Below the pieces are notes generated by a model. That model ran no database searches, was not told where the DNA came from, and was given only the letters and a program-made list of their open reading frames with translations. A stretch of 64,000 nt of DNA, from positions 434,001 through 498,000 of the forward strand of contig CAXXXM010000001.1 of assembly GCA_963663265.2 (NCBI GenBank). The letters are read 5' to 3'. Origin of the DNA: JAEXOD01 sp963663265. GTDB lineage: Bacteria > Bacteroidota > Ignavibacteria > Ignavibacteriales > Melioribacteraceae. Both the position numbers and the translations under genes were made by a program. Positions 43,136 through 53,381 of the stretch are shown here, in pieces; within the stretch, counting starts at the first letter, position 1, and each line of letters starts with the position of its first letter.

Positions 43136-45058
43136 ATGAAAGAGTTAAGATTTAGAATTATTGTAATAACCTTTTTTGCTGCTTTAAGTATTTATCTGCT
43201 TTATCCTACTTTACAGGATTATCTTAATACAAAAGAGATAAATACTAAAATAGGGGTTATTAAAAAAGATATTAAAAGCAGCAACCCAACCATTCAAGCT
43301 ACTGATTTAAGAAAAGTTCTTTTAGTTAAAGAAGATAGTTTGAAAAACGCCGATCCTTCTTTTAAATCTGCACGTGAAAAGCGTGTTAAGTTAGGATTGG
43401 ATTTACAAGGTGGTATGTACTTAGTAATGGAAGTAAATACTGCTAAATTGCTTGAGAAATTGGCAAAAGACCCTGATGCTCTTTTCAAAAAAGCTATGAA
43501 AGAAGCCGAAGACCAAGTTAAAATTACTGATGAAAATATTGTTGCGGTTTTAGCTTCTAAATTACAATCGAATGGACGTAGATTAAGCAGATACTTTGGT
43601 ACTATGATTGAAGATGATGCAAAAATTGTTTCTGATCTTCAAAAACAAGAAGAAGATGCTGTTTCACGTGCTATTGAAATTATTAGAAACAGAGTTGACC
43701 AATACGGTGTTTCTGAGCCAAGTATTCAAAAACAAGGTTCTCGTCGTATTATTATTGAATTGCCGGGTGTTGCTAAAGAAGAAGAAGCTAAACGCTTAGT
43801 TCAGGGGAGTGCCTTGTTGGAATTTCGTTTAGTTAAAGAACATGATATTACAATTCCGGTTATGCAAAGAATTGATGACTTGTTAGCCGGTAAAGTTATT
43901 GAAGATTCAACAGCTTCTGATTCAACAAAATCTGCTGATTCTTCAAAAGTTGCTTCTAATGATACTACGGATACTAAAAACATGTCACGCGAAGAATTTG
44001 CAAAAAAACATCCGTTTTTTGCTATTGTGAATGTTGATACTCGAGGTGAGTATTTAAGTAGCTTTATTGATGAAAATGACAAATCGAAATTGGACCAAAT
44101 TTTAAGCAGACCTGATGTTCAAAAAGTTATTCCTGATAATGCTGAATTTGTTTTAAGTGCTAAACCGGAATTTTCTAACGAAGGTCGCAATTTTTATAGT
44201 GTTTACTTTGTTAACAAAGAACCTGAATTAACTGGTGATAAAGTAGTTGATGCTCAAGCTAATATTGATCAATCAACAACAGCTCCAATTGTTAATATGC
44301 AAATGAATTCCGAAGGTGCAAGAGAATGGTCGCGTATTACAGGCTCAAATATTGGTAAACGTTGTGCTATTATGCTTGATGGTGTTATTTATAGTGCTCC
44401 AACAATTCAAAGTAAAATTCCAACTGGAAATTCTCAAATTTCTGGTATGGGCGATTTAGATGAAGCCAAATTGTTAGAAATTGTTCTTAAAGCCGGTGCA
44501 TTACCAGCTCCTATTGATGTTATTGAAGAAAGAACAGTTGGACCATCCTTAGGTCAGGATAGTATTGCTGAAGGTTTTAACTCAGCTTTATTAGGTTTCT
44601 TCTTTGTTGCTGTATTTATGATTTTCTATTATAGAAAAGTTGGTATGGTTGCTGATTTTGGATTATTGTTTACTATTTTATTCACTATGGGTATTTTAGC
44701 TGGTTTCCAAGCTACATTAACCTTACCCGGTATTGCTGGTATAGTACTTACAATGGGTATGGCTGTGGATGCCAATGTTATTATTTACGAAAGAATGCGT
44801 GAAGAAATGAAAAGCGGTAAAACTTTTAAAGCTGCTATTGATAGTGGTTTTTCAAATTCATTTTCGGCGATTTTCGATTCAAACATTACTACCTTCTTTA
44901 CAGGTATTATTCTTTATCAATTTGGAAGTGGTCCTGTTCAAGGATTTGCACTTACTCTTATGATTGGTATTGGTTCAACACTTTTCAGTGCATTAGTTAT
45001 TACACGTGTTGTGTTAGAATATATGGCTGTAAAAGGAATTAAATTACAATTAGATTAA
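43136..45058 (+). CDS. secD: Protein translocase subunit SecD
   Basis: 640 residues. First membrane helix about 9-28, a large periplasmic domain with KLGLDLQGGMYLVMEV, AIEIIRNRVDQYGVSEPSIQKQG and RRIIIELPGV, then five C-terminal helices with GMAVDANVIIYERMREE. A Ser/Asp-rich insert (about 260-285, STASDSTKSADSSKV) lengthens the periplasmic head. It works with SecF, using the proton or sodium gradient to pull exported proteins; T9SS substrates encoded here depend on Sec. The ATG has no SD. Confidence 0.97.
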   Translation: MKELRFRIIVITFFAALSIYLLYPTLQDYLNTKEINTKIGVIKKDIKSSNPTIQATDLRKVLLVKEDSLKNADPSFKSAREKRVKLGLDLQGGMYLVMEVNTAKLLEKLAKDPDALFKKAMKEAEDQVKITDENIVAVLASKLQSNGRRLSRYFGTMIEDDAKIVSDLQKQEEDAVSRAIEIIRNRVDQYGVSEPSIQKQGSRRIIIELPGVAKEEEAKRLVQGSALLEFRLVKEHDITIPVMQRIDDLLAGKVIEDSTASDSTKSADSSKVASNDTTDTKNMSREEFAKKHPFFAIVNVDTRGEYLSSFIDENDKSKLDQILSRPDVQKVIPDNAEFVLSAKPEFSNEGRNFYSVYFVNKEPELTGDKVVDAQANIDQSTTAPIVNMQMNSEGAREWSRITGSNIGKRCAIMLDGVIYSAPTIQSKIPTGNSQISGMGDLDEAKLLEIVLKAGALPAPIDVIEERTVGPSLGQDSIAEGFNSALLGFFFVAVFMIFYYRKVGMVADFGLLFTILFTMGILAGFQATLTLPGIAGIVLTMGMAVDANVIIYERMREEMKSGKTFKAAIDSGFSNSFSAIFDSNITTFFTGIILYQFGSGPVQGFALTLMIGIGSTLFSALVITRVVLEYMAVKGIKLQLD

Positions 45059-45081
45059 TGCGATAGGGAGTTAATTGATAA

Positions 45082-46218
45082 ATGAGTATATTTGAAAAAC
45101 AAATCGATTTTTTAGGCAAACGAAAATACTTTTACATGGTTTCAGGAGTATTGTTTGTCCTTAGCATTATTAGCTTTTTAGTACGAGGTCTTGAATTTGG
45201 CATCGACTTTAAAGGTGGTACTGAAGTTGCACTGCAATTTCAAAAACAGATAAATATTAGTGATATTCGTACTGAATTGAATTCTTTAGGTTTAGGTAAT
45301 GTGGAAGTAAAAACATTTGGTGGTGAATCTGGAGTTTTAGTTAGAACTGAACTTCAAGAAATACCTAAAAACGTTTTCCCTAAAGTTCAAGCTAATGTTG
45401 AAAATGCTATTAAAGAAGCTAATCTTGGTAATATTAAAGGAATTGTTGAAACTACTTCCAATTCTATTATTTTTGATTTTGATTCTGCTTCTGTAGCAAA
45501 TGCAGTTTACGAAAAATTAAATGAAGATGGCTATCAGGCTTCAAGAGTATCTCAACAAATTGAAAATACTCAGGTTTCTGTTAGAATTGGTATTTCTGAC
45601 TGGATAAAAGAAAATCTTTCTAAAGATATTAAAGATAATAGTTTTTCTGTTGTGAAAGAAACTAACGTAGGTCCTAAGATTGGTAATGAATTAAAGCGTG
45701 ATGCATTAATTGCTGTCTCTTTATCATTATTAGTAATTATGATTTATTTAGGTTTCCGTTTTAAGTTTACTTTTTCTATTGGTGCAGTTTTAGCTTTATT
45801 CCATGACGTTGTTATTACACTTGGTATGTTCTCTATACTTTATGGAATGTTCCCAGGCTTCAACCTCGAAATATCTGTTAGTGTTGTAGCTGCATTTTTA
45901 ACTTTGGTTGGTTATTCAATCAACGATACAGTTATTATTTATGATAGAATTAGAGAAAATTTGAAAGTTCATAAAACTGCCGAACTTGAAGAAAATATGA
46001 ATAATGCTATTAACAAAACTTTAAGACGTACCATTATTACCAGCTTAACAACTCTTTTAACAGTAGTTGTATTGTTGATTTTTGGTGGTGAAGTTTTACG
46101 TGGTTTTGCTTTCTGTTTATTCTTCGGTATAACTTTGGGTACTTATTCATCAGTATTCGTTGCAAGTTCGTTTGTTTTGGATTATGCTAAAAAGAAAGGA
46201 CAAAATATTACTTTTTAA
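45082..46218 (+). CDS. secF: Protein translocase subunit SecF
   Basis: 378 residues, longer than the usual 300-320 because of an enlarged periplasmic region (about 60-200). Marks: FEFGIDFKGGTEVAL-type start (GIDFKGGTEV), VGPKIGNELKRDA, VAAFLTLVGYSINDTVIIYDRIREN and NKTLRRTIITSLTTLLTV. It follows secD by 23 bases, with GGGAG in the gap. Confidence 0.97.
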   Translation: MSIFEKQIDFLGKRKYFYMVSGVLFVLSIISFLVRGLEFGIDFKGGTEVALQFQKQINISDIRTELNSLGLGNVEVKTFGGESGVLVRTELQEIPKNVFPKVQANVENAIKEANLGNIKGIVETTSNSIIFDFDSASVANAVYEKLNEDGYQASRVSQQIENTQVSVRIGISDWIKENLSKDIKDNSFSVVKETNVGPKIGNELKRDALIAVSLSLLVIMIYLGFRFKFTFSIGAVLALFHDVVITLGMFSILYGMFPGFNLEISVSVVAAFLTLVGYSINDTVIIYDRIRENLKVHKTAELEENMNNAINKTLRRTIITSLTTLLTVVVLLIFGGEVLRGFAFCLFFGITLGTYSSVFVASSFVLDYAKKKGQNITF

Positions 46219-46242
46219 TTTTTAAGTATATTAGTTTTACTA

Positions 46243-46280
46243 AGGCTGTATTGAAGAAATTTGATACAGCCTTTTTTTTT
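46243..46280 (+). terminator. Terminator of secDF
   Basis: AGGCTGTAT (46243-46251) pairs with ATACAGCCT (46264-46272), followed by a long T run. Confidence 0.9.
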
Positions 46281-46560
46281 ATCCTCTGAGCGGTGTCTGA
46301 ACAGGAATTCTTTAGATTTAATTGATTTATGGGATTAAAGATAAAAAAAGTGACTCATAACGCGTGATGTGGCTGTTGCAAAACGCATGAAATCCGATCT
46401 GGGCGTCATGGTCGTGGGTATTGAAAAACTAAGAAAACCATCTCTGGGGCGTCATCGGTCGTACCGTGACGCTATCTTAATGCTCAAAAAACGCTGTTAT
46501 TCTGCTGTTTTTTGCAACATATTTATTCGGTCATGGTGAGACCATTTACCCTCCCAAATT
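46281..46560. repeat. Mosaic repeat remnant in inverted orientation, with a GC-rich hairpin
   Basis: 46285-46375 is the reverse complement of the 51.64-51.70 kb module (TGTCTGAACaGG...GGGATTAAaGATAAAAAAAGTGAC followed by a CACGCGTTA-type core). A GC-richer stretch then carries GGGCGTCATGGTCGT (46405) and GGGCGTCATCGGTCGT (46447); the second folds as GCGTCA-t-CGGT-CGT-ACCG-TGACGC (46449-46472). No T run follows and no gene is seen in 46281-46843. Confidence 0.65.
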
Positions 46561-46767
46561 ATTAAACACCTTCGATTATAATAGCCATAAAAAATAGGGG
46601 AGTATGTAATAACAAATAATCATTTAACATAAATATCATGCCCAAGTATGCAAAGGGATTGAGTGAAAAAATAACATGTAATCTCTGTTTTGTTATAAAT
46701 TATAATATTTTTGCATAAAAGCTTGTAAAATGTCAAAAAAATGAAAAAATATTCTCCACTAATAGAG

Positions 46768-46812
46768 AAATATTTATTTATTATTTGAATTTGAATTCAT
46801 AAATAAATATTT
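46768..46812. promoter_or_regulatory. 14-bp inverted repeat upstream of the Rrf2 gene
   Basis: AAATATTTATTTAT (46768-46781) and ATAAATAAATATTT (46799-46812) are perfect inverted arms with 17 bases between them, ending 31 bases before the Rrf2 start. It could be an autoregulatory operator; the extreme AT content lowers the weight. Confidence 0.4.
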
Positions 46813-46843
46813 TTAAATATATAAATAATAATTAGTTAGTGCG

Positions 46844-47275
46844 ATGACGGTAATATTTTCGAAAAAGTGTGAATTAGGGTTGCAGGCTGTGTTATTACTT
46901 TCAACTCTACCAAAAGATACTCTTGTTAATGCAACATATGTATCAGAAAAGTTGAAAGTGCCAAAAGAATTTGTTTCAAAGGTTATGCAAATTTTGACAA
47001 ATGATAATATAGTGGGATCTAAAAAAGGGCATAATGGTGGTTTTTATTTAGCTAAATCACCGGAAGAAATATATTTAATTGATATAGTTAAATCACTTGA
47101 TGGATTAGATGTATTTAATCAATGCGTGTTAGGTTTTCCGGGTTGTTCACATGAAAAACCATGTCCGGTACATAACACATGGGGAAAAGTACGAGATGAA
47201 GCTTATAAAATGCTGAGCGAAGAAAACCTCGCCCAGTTTAAGGAAAAAGTTGTAAAAAAAATTGATTCACTATAA
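46844..47275 (+). CDS. Rrf2 family Fe-S transcriptional regulator
   Basis: 143 residues. Winged helix with LVNATYVSEKLKVPKEFVSKVMQIL and GHNGGFYLAKSPEEIYLIDIV are the Rrf2 marks. The three conserved Cys are Cys94, Cys101 and Cys107 (QCVLGFPGC, EKPC), the NsrR/IscR-like cluster-binding set, so it probably senses NO, O2, iron or cluster status. Its targets are not evident: neighbours are peptidase genes on the other strand, overlapping its 3' end by 6 bases. Confidence 0.92.
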   Translation: MTVIFSKKCELGLQAVLLLSTLPKDTLVNATYVSEKLKVPKEFVSKVMQILTNDNIVGSKKGHNGGFYLAKSPEEIYLIDIVKSLDGLDVFNQCVLGFPGCSHEKPCPVHNTWGKVRDEAYKMLSEENLAQFKEKVVKKIDSL

Positions 47276-48523
47276 AATTATTTCATAAGGAGTTGGTTTA
47301 TCTAATAATTCCAATTTAGCAAACTGTTCCTTCTTTAACTTTTCAAATTCGGTTTTATATTTAGGATCTATCGGATTGGAAGAAGGAAACTCCATTGTAA
47401 GATAATTTATGGGTTGATTATTCTTCCAAAATCTAAAATCTAAGTGGGGACCTGTTGATATTCCGGTAGAACCAACATATCCAATTATATCACCTTGTCT
47501 CACTCTTGCTCCTTTTCTAATTCCAGGTCCATATTTGGATAAGTGCATATAACCGGATGTATATGTTGCATTATGCTTAATTTTTACATAATTACCTGCA
47601 CCGCCGGAATATACTGCACTTTCAACAATACCATCACCAACAGCTTGAACCGGTGTTCCTACTCCTGCGGCGTAATCAATTCCGGTATGAGGTCTATAAA
47701 TCTTTAATACAGGGTGATAACGACTTAAAGAAAATTTCGAGCTGATTCTTGAAAATTTTAATGGTGCTTTTAGAAATGCTCTTCGTAAACTGTTTCCATC
47801 TAAATCGTAATATTCTATACCTTCATTAACATTAAATGCAAAACCATAATAATCTCGCTTATTATGCACAAAATGAGCAGATTTTATTGCCCCAATTCCT
47901 GAAAATTCATCACCAACATATTCTTCTTCAAACACAACGGAAAAATAATCGCCATCTTGAATGGCGTAAAAATCTATCTGCCAGCCAAAGATATCAGAAA
48001 GCTTAAATGCTAAATTATCGCTTAAGTGTAATTTTCCGATTGTTGTAAATAAAGAATAATCAATAATACCGCTGACAGCATGTTCAACTATTGTAACTTC
48101 TTTTTTGCCTAACCATACTTTATTATTTGTTATATCAGCAACTAAATAGTCTTTACTGCTGATCTCGTAAACAAAATATTTTGCAATATTTAATGAATCA
48201 TCAGAAGAATAAATAACGTATTCTTTTCCGGTATTAAATTTTTTTACTGAGTAAACTTTATTAATTTCATCGGCTAATTTGACAACAATTGAATATGAAA
48301 TGTTATAAGGAAGCAGCATATCAGCCAAATTTTGACCGGGTTTTACTGATTCTTTTATTTCTGCCAAACCTTTAACATTTAATAAATATTCATTGTCAGG
48401 TTTCATTTTAACTGACTTTTTATTTTTTTCAACTAAATTGCTTTTTTCATTTGAACAATTACTAAGTAAGAACAATGATATTAAAAATATTCCTAAAAAA
48501 TTTATTTTATTTTGCATTATCAT
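47270..48523 (-). CDS. M23 family peptidase lipoprotein
   Basis: 417 residues. Lipoprotein signal, lipobox LLSNC (Cys about 23). An OapA/LysM-like N-terminal half (about 50-260) precedes the M23 domain: HTGIDYAAGVGTPV, YMHLSKYG and GSTGISTGPHLDFRFW. The last motif has HLDF where the second zinc-site His of HLHF is expected; this variant occurs in other Bacteroidota M23 proteins as I recall. Periplasmic, facing peptidoglycan. It begins 7 bases after the S9 peptidase stop, so the two are co-transcribed. Confidence 0.9.
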   Translation of the reverse strand: MIMQNKINFLGIFLISLFLLSNCSNEKSNLVEKNKKSVKMKPDNEYLLNVKGLAEIKESVKPGQNLADMLLPYNISYSIVVKLADEINKVYSVKKFNTGKEYVIYSSDDSLNIAKYFVYEISSKDYLVADITNNKVWLGKKEVTIVEHAVSGIIDYSLFTTIGKLHLSDNLAFKLSDIFGWQIDFYAIQDGDYFSVVFEEEYVGDEFSGIGAIKSAHFVHNKRDYYGFAFNVNEGIEYYDLDGNSLRRAFLKAPLKFSRISSKFSLSRYHPVLKIYRPHTGIDYAAGVGTPVQAVGDGIVESAVYSGGAGNYVKIKHNATYTSGYMHLSKYGPGIRKGARVRQGDIIGYVGSTGISTGPHLDFRFWKNNQPINYLTMEFPSSNPIDPKYKTEFEKLKKEQFAKLELLDKPTPYEIIL

Positions 48524-48530
48524 CCAATTA

Positions 48531-51074
48531 TCAATTATTATAAAGATTATTCCACCAATTATTTTGCCCTTTTAGATATTTATCGAAGTAAGCTAATATT
48601 GATTTAGACCAAAGAATACGTTTATTATATTCCAAAATGTGATGATCTTGACCATCAACTTCAATAAACTCTACATCTTTACCAAGTAACTTTAAAGCAG
48701 TATACATCTGCATACTTTCACCGGTTGGAACATTTGTATCGGCTCCTCCATGTAAAAGCAAAAGGGGAGTATTGATTTTATCGGCATTAAATAAAGAACT
48801 TTTATCTACATAAATGTCTTTTTTATTCCAGGGGAAACTATTTGCAGTTGCTACCGCACTATAACTAAATCCCCAATAACCATTACCCCAATAACTACTT
48901 AAAGCACTAATGCCTGCGTGAGATACTGCCGCAGCAAACATATCTGTTTTAGTTATTAAATTCATGGTCATAAAACCGCCATAAGAAGCACCAATGCAGC
49001 CTAAGCGATTTTTATCTATGAATTTATATTTTTTTAATAGTTCTTTTGTTCCCTGTATTATCTCTTCAGATGTAATGGAACCCCAATCGTTAACATGTTT
49101 GGCACTAAATTCCTGCCCATATCCGGTACAGCCGCTTGGTTCTAAAACATATACTATATAACCATTTGCAGCCCAGATATTTTTTGGATATCTACCCTCG
49201 TATTCGCGTTCAACAGGACTTGTTCCTCCATAATAGTAAACAATGCAAGGATAAGATTTAGATTCATCAAAATCAGGTGGAAAGTGAACAAATCCTTCAA
49301 TTGTCTTTCCTTCACTATTAGTAAAGCTAAAATCTTCTACTTTGCCTAATCTAATATTTTTGTATTCTGTTAATTCCGGATCATATAAAAGGTTTTGTTT
49401 TTTGTTAGCTAATTCATAACTGAATACTTTGTTATGTGCATTAACATTAGCACCAATATAAATTGCCTTATTCCCTGATTTATCAAAATCAATTGAAGCA
49501 ATAGTTTCAACCCCTAAATCAATATAATTATAACTCTTATCATTTAGGTTTAGCGAATATAAATGTTCACGTGTTCCATCTACAGTAGTTAAATAAATTG
49601 TATTATCTTTTAACCAATAAACACTATTAATAGCAGGATTAAAATCTTTTGAAACAGCTTCCATTTTTTTTGATTTTATATCATAAACATATAACTGATT
49701 GTCATAATCATTTGGAATAACTCCTTTAGGAACATTTAATCCCAAATTACCAAACTCAGAAGGTCCTCCTGTAATTGCCAATTTTGAACCGTCAGGGGAA
49801 AATATTGTATTTCCGCCCCAATAAGCTTTGAATAATGAATCAATTCTTCCAGATTCAATATCTAATAAGTAATAGATAGTATGAGAATAAGGTCTGTTAT
49901 TAGCATCAAAATAGCTTTCTGAATAAACTAATTTTTTAGAATCAGGTGAGATTGAGTTTAAATTTGTTGATGTGTTTCCTTTAGTTAATCTGTACTTTAA
50001 TCCACTTTTAACATCTAAATAATAAAGATAAGAGTTTGAACCGCTCCAAGGATACCTATCGGTCATATCATTATATTTTTTTAACCCTGTAGTCTCTTTT
50101 GGCTTATCTTCGCTAATTGTAAATACTAAAAACTCACCGTTTGGTGCCCATTCAAAGCCTCCAAAATCTTTAACTTCTTGAAGTAATAGATTGGAATAAC
50201 CGGTTGATAAGTCAGCCATGTACAAATTAGTGTTTCCTTTAGAATTGGTTGTATAAGCAAAACCATTACCGCTTGGTGCCCATTGAATTGCCGACAGATC
50301 AAGTAATCCTTTAAATGATTGGATTTCTTTTTTTGTATTTAAATCAATTATTTTATAATAGTTGTTTTGAGCATCTTTTGCTTTATTGCGTTTGGTTAAG
50401 CTAATAATTGCATAATTACCGTCAGCAGAAATTGAAACCGACTTAGCTTTTTCGTTATTTAATAAATCGTTAAAAGTAACAAAACGAGTTGGATCAGAAG
50501 TAAAATATAGGTCGTCAAATTTAATTGTTGAATCGCATTTTGCAGTTAAAGTAAAATTAGGTGCTTCTGTATAGGGGAGTATAAGACTTTTAATTATTAC
50601 TAAATGCTTTCCATTTTCTAAATTTAATTGACATTGGGGATCGCTGCTTTCAGAATCTGTTTTGCTTGTTTTAAGAACGCCATCTACATAAATTTCGTAA
50701 ATTGAATTTGATTTTGCATTTAAGGTTACTTTTGAAAATTGATTAGTATAAATAAATGTAGCCAAAAAAAACAATTGATAATTAGATATTTTGTTGTTTT
50801 TGGTTAATTCTTTACTCCACTTGTATTCCTTTCCCTTAAATGATATTGAAAGATTATCCTCAGGATAAACATTGCTTAAATCCAAATAATCAAATTTTAA
50901 GATTTCGTCAGTATTAATATCATCAGTTGTTTTAATTATTTGTGATGGTGCATTAATGTTTATTGGGCCTAAATATAAAAAATCGGTTTTAGTGCTTATT
51001 TCAGTTGCGTTTAAGCAAATTAACAAACCAAAAAATAGAAACAAGAATTGATAATAAGGGTAGTATTTTTTCAT
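48531..51074 (-). CDS. S9 family (DPP4/acylaminoacyl-type) prolyl oligopeptidase, exported
   Basis: 847 residues from the ATG at 51074; a TTG 12 bases earlier is less likely. Signal peptide about 1-23 (FGLLICLNATE). A beta-propeller (about 190-580; WAPSGNGFAY, WAPNGEFLVF, SPDSKKLVYS, SPDGSKLAI) is followed by the alpha/beta-hydrolase domain with catalytic Ser in GASYGGF (about 696), Asp in HGGADTNVP (about 776) and His in GQDHHIL (about 809). It cleaves peptides in the periplasm or at the surface, probably for nutrition. First gene of a two-gene unit. Confidence 0.93.
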   Translation of the reverse strand: MKKYYPYYQFLFLFFGLLICLNATEISTKTDFLYLGPININAPSQIIKTTDDINTDEILKFDYLDLSNVYPEDNLSISFKGKEYKWSKELTKNNKISNYQLFFLATFIYTNQFSKVTLNAKSNSIYEIYVDGVLKTSKTDSESSDPQCQLNLENGKHLVIIKSLILPYTEAPNFTLTAKCDSTIKFDDLYFTSDPTRFVTFNDLLNNEKAKSVSISADGNYAIISLTKRNKAKDAQNNYYKIIDLNTKKEIQSFKGLLDLSAIQWAPSGNGFAYTTNSKGNTNLYMADLSTGYSNLLLQEVKDFGGFEWAPNGEFLVFTISEDKPKETTGLKKYNDMTDRYPWSGSNSYLYYLDVKSGLKYRLTKGNTSTNLNSISPDSKKLVYSESYFDANNRPYSHTIYYLLDIESGRIDSLFKAYWGGNTIFSPDGSKLAITGGPSEFGNLGLNVPKGVIPNDYDNQLYVYDIKSKKMEAVSKDFNPAINSVYWLKDNTIYLTTVDGTREHLYSLNLNDKSYNYIDLGVETIASIDFDKSGNKAIYIGANVNAHNKVFSYELANKKQNLLYDPELTEYKNIRLGKVEDFSFTNSEGKTIEGFVHFPPDFDESKSYPCIVYYYGGTSPVEREYEGRYPKNIWAANGYIVYVLEPSGCTGYGQEFSAKHVNDWGSITSEEIIQGTKELLKKYKFIDKNRLGCIGASYGGFMTMNLITKTDMFAAAVSHAGISALSSYWGNGYWGFSYSAVATANSFPWNKKDIYVDKSSLFNADKINTPLLLLHGGADTNVPTGESMQMYTALKLLGKDVEFIEVDGQDHHILEYNKRILWSKSILAYFDKYLKGQNNWWNNLYNN

Positions 51075-51420
51075 GTTACACCACAATTAATTTGGGAATG
51101 AAATAGTCATTTTGATTAACATTTAAAGTTACTTAAATTAAAAAATAATTACAATGAATAAAATTTCGTATAAGAATATTTAGGTAGCTGACATGTGATT
51201 GCTTAGCAATCAAAAAAAGTGACGTGTGACGATGTGACAAGGGACGAAAAGCATGTAACAGGAAGCAGGAAACAGTTAATAGCCATTAGTGAATAGCCAA
51301 AAAGTAACGAGTGACGAAAAGTAGGTAACAGTAAACAGCTAATAGCTAACGGATTTGTATAAATAATTAAACATTTATGCTATAAATTTTATTTTTAGAA
51401 ATAGAAAATGTTAAAAGAAA

Positions 51421-52359
51421 CAAAATCTCTCATTTCTTCATCTAACCAGACCCGTTAGGGTTGGAACATTAATAGTAATATAAGCCTCCCACCACAAAAA
51501 AGCTCCGTTAGGTGCGACACAATTGACGAGAGACGAGTGACGAGTGACGAAAAAGATGATAAGAAGTTGATAAAATGAATTGCTGTTAGTACATCTTTTT
51601 ACGAGGCTTTTGTCACATGTCACGCGTTACGCGTCACTTTTTTTATCATTAATCCCAAAAAATCATCAAAATCCCAAGAATCCCAGTTCAGACAATTTTT
51701 GCCACCAGTCTCTGGCGTTAAGTTTTTATTTATTTCTCCAGAGGAGATAATCTGTTTGTAACCCGAAGTGTTTTTTACGTTGGGAATAGATCCCCGCACC
51801 CAACCATGCGAATCCAGCGGATTCGCTCTGGCAGATAAAACGATATATATATAATTTGCAACCTTACAAATGCAGACCAGTCCCACTCACTCTGGAGTGG
51901 GGATTATGTGTTGTTGTTAGGTTTTTCTACCAATAGAGCCATTCCAGCCGGAATGGCTCTTGTGCTAATCACTATTCACCAATCACAAATCACCATGTTT
52001 TGGTTTTTCAACCGGGCACCGGTGGCATTTTTATAGCATACACAGAAAACAAACATACAAGAACCGGGCACCGGTGACATAATGGGGGCAAATTTATGCA
52101 ACCAAATTTGTAATTACGTATTGTTTTAAAGTCACTCCTTCTCTTGTTTGAAGAGAAGGCGGTGTACTCAATGGCGTTTATTGAGTCGAGGGATGAGTTT
52201 GCTAAACAATTACCAAAAACATGTCGCTGGCTCCGCCAGCTTTTATTGCTTTTTTATTTTGCGATACTATTAATATTCCGACCCGCCGGGTCTTATGTTT
52301 AATCAATAATCTTTTTTCGCTTTATGTAATATATTGAAAAATAAAAATGCGTAAAAAAA
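51421..52359. repeat. Tandem unit, copy 1 (diverged)
   Basis: Unit starting at CAAAATCTCTCATTTCTTC; 939 bases to the next start. Its second half (from about 51700) matches copy 2 well, while the first part lacks the long CATTCAACTGC...GTGCGACTTCG segment. Confidence 0.75.
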
Positions 52360-53381
52360 CAAAATCTCTCATTTCTTCATCTAACCAGACCCGTTAGGGT
52401 TGGAACATTAATAGTAATACAAGCCTACCACCACAAAAAAGCTCCGTTAGGTGCGACACAAACATTCAACTGCTTTTGTTTTAACGTGTTGAAGTTGGTT
52501 CATCGAATGTGCGACTTCGTCTGAAGTCGTGGGGATAGATGCATTGTGTGGTTACCGACATGTGAATGCTCTGCATTCAAAAAAGTAACGAGTGACGAGA
52601 GACAAGAAAAAAAAGATAAGAAGTGAATAAAATGAATTGTTGTTAGTACATCTTTTTACGTGGCTTTGTCACATATCACGTGTTACGCGACACTTTTTTT
52701 TCATTAATCCCAAAAATCTGTTTAATCCCTCAAAATCCCCGTTCAGACAATTTTCGCCACCAGTCTCTGGCGTTAAATTTTAATTAATTTCTTCATCGGA
52801 GAAACCTATCTGTAACCCGACGTGTTTTTACGTCGGGAATTCCCCACACACAACCATGCGAATCCAGCGGATTCGCTCTGGCAGATAAAACGATATATAT
52901 ATAATTTGCAACCTTACAAATGCAGACCAGTCCCACTCGTACTGGAGTGGGGATTTGTTTGGGGATGTGTTTTTTTACAACCAGAGCCATTACGATGTAA
53001 TGGCTTTTTTATACCAAATTACATGTCTCTGGTTTTCAACCGGGAACTGGTGACATTTTTATAGCATACACAGAAAACAAACATACAAGAACCGGGCACC
53101 GGTGACATAATGGGGGAAATTTAATGCAACCAAGTTTATAATTACGTATCATTATTACAGCAGTCGCTCCTTCTCTTGTTTGAAGAGAAGGAGGGGGCTC
53201 GCCAGAGCCGGAGGATGAGTTTGCTAAACAATTACCAAAAACATGTCGCTGGCTCCGCCAGCTTTTATTGCTTTTTTATTTTGTGGTACTATTAATATTC
53301 CGACCCGCCGGGTCTTATGTTTAATCAATAATCTTTTTTCGCTTTATGTAATATATTGAAAAATAAAAATGCGTAAAAAAA
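52360..53381. repeat. Tandem unit, copy 2
   Basis: 1022 bases. The segment from 52201 to about 52590, which spans the copy 1/copy 2 junction, recurs at 53223-53612 with only two or three differences by eye over about 390 bases, so duplication or gene conversion is recent. Confidence 0.85.
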
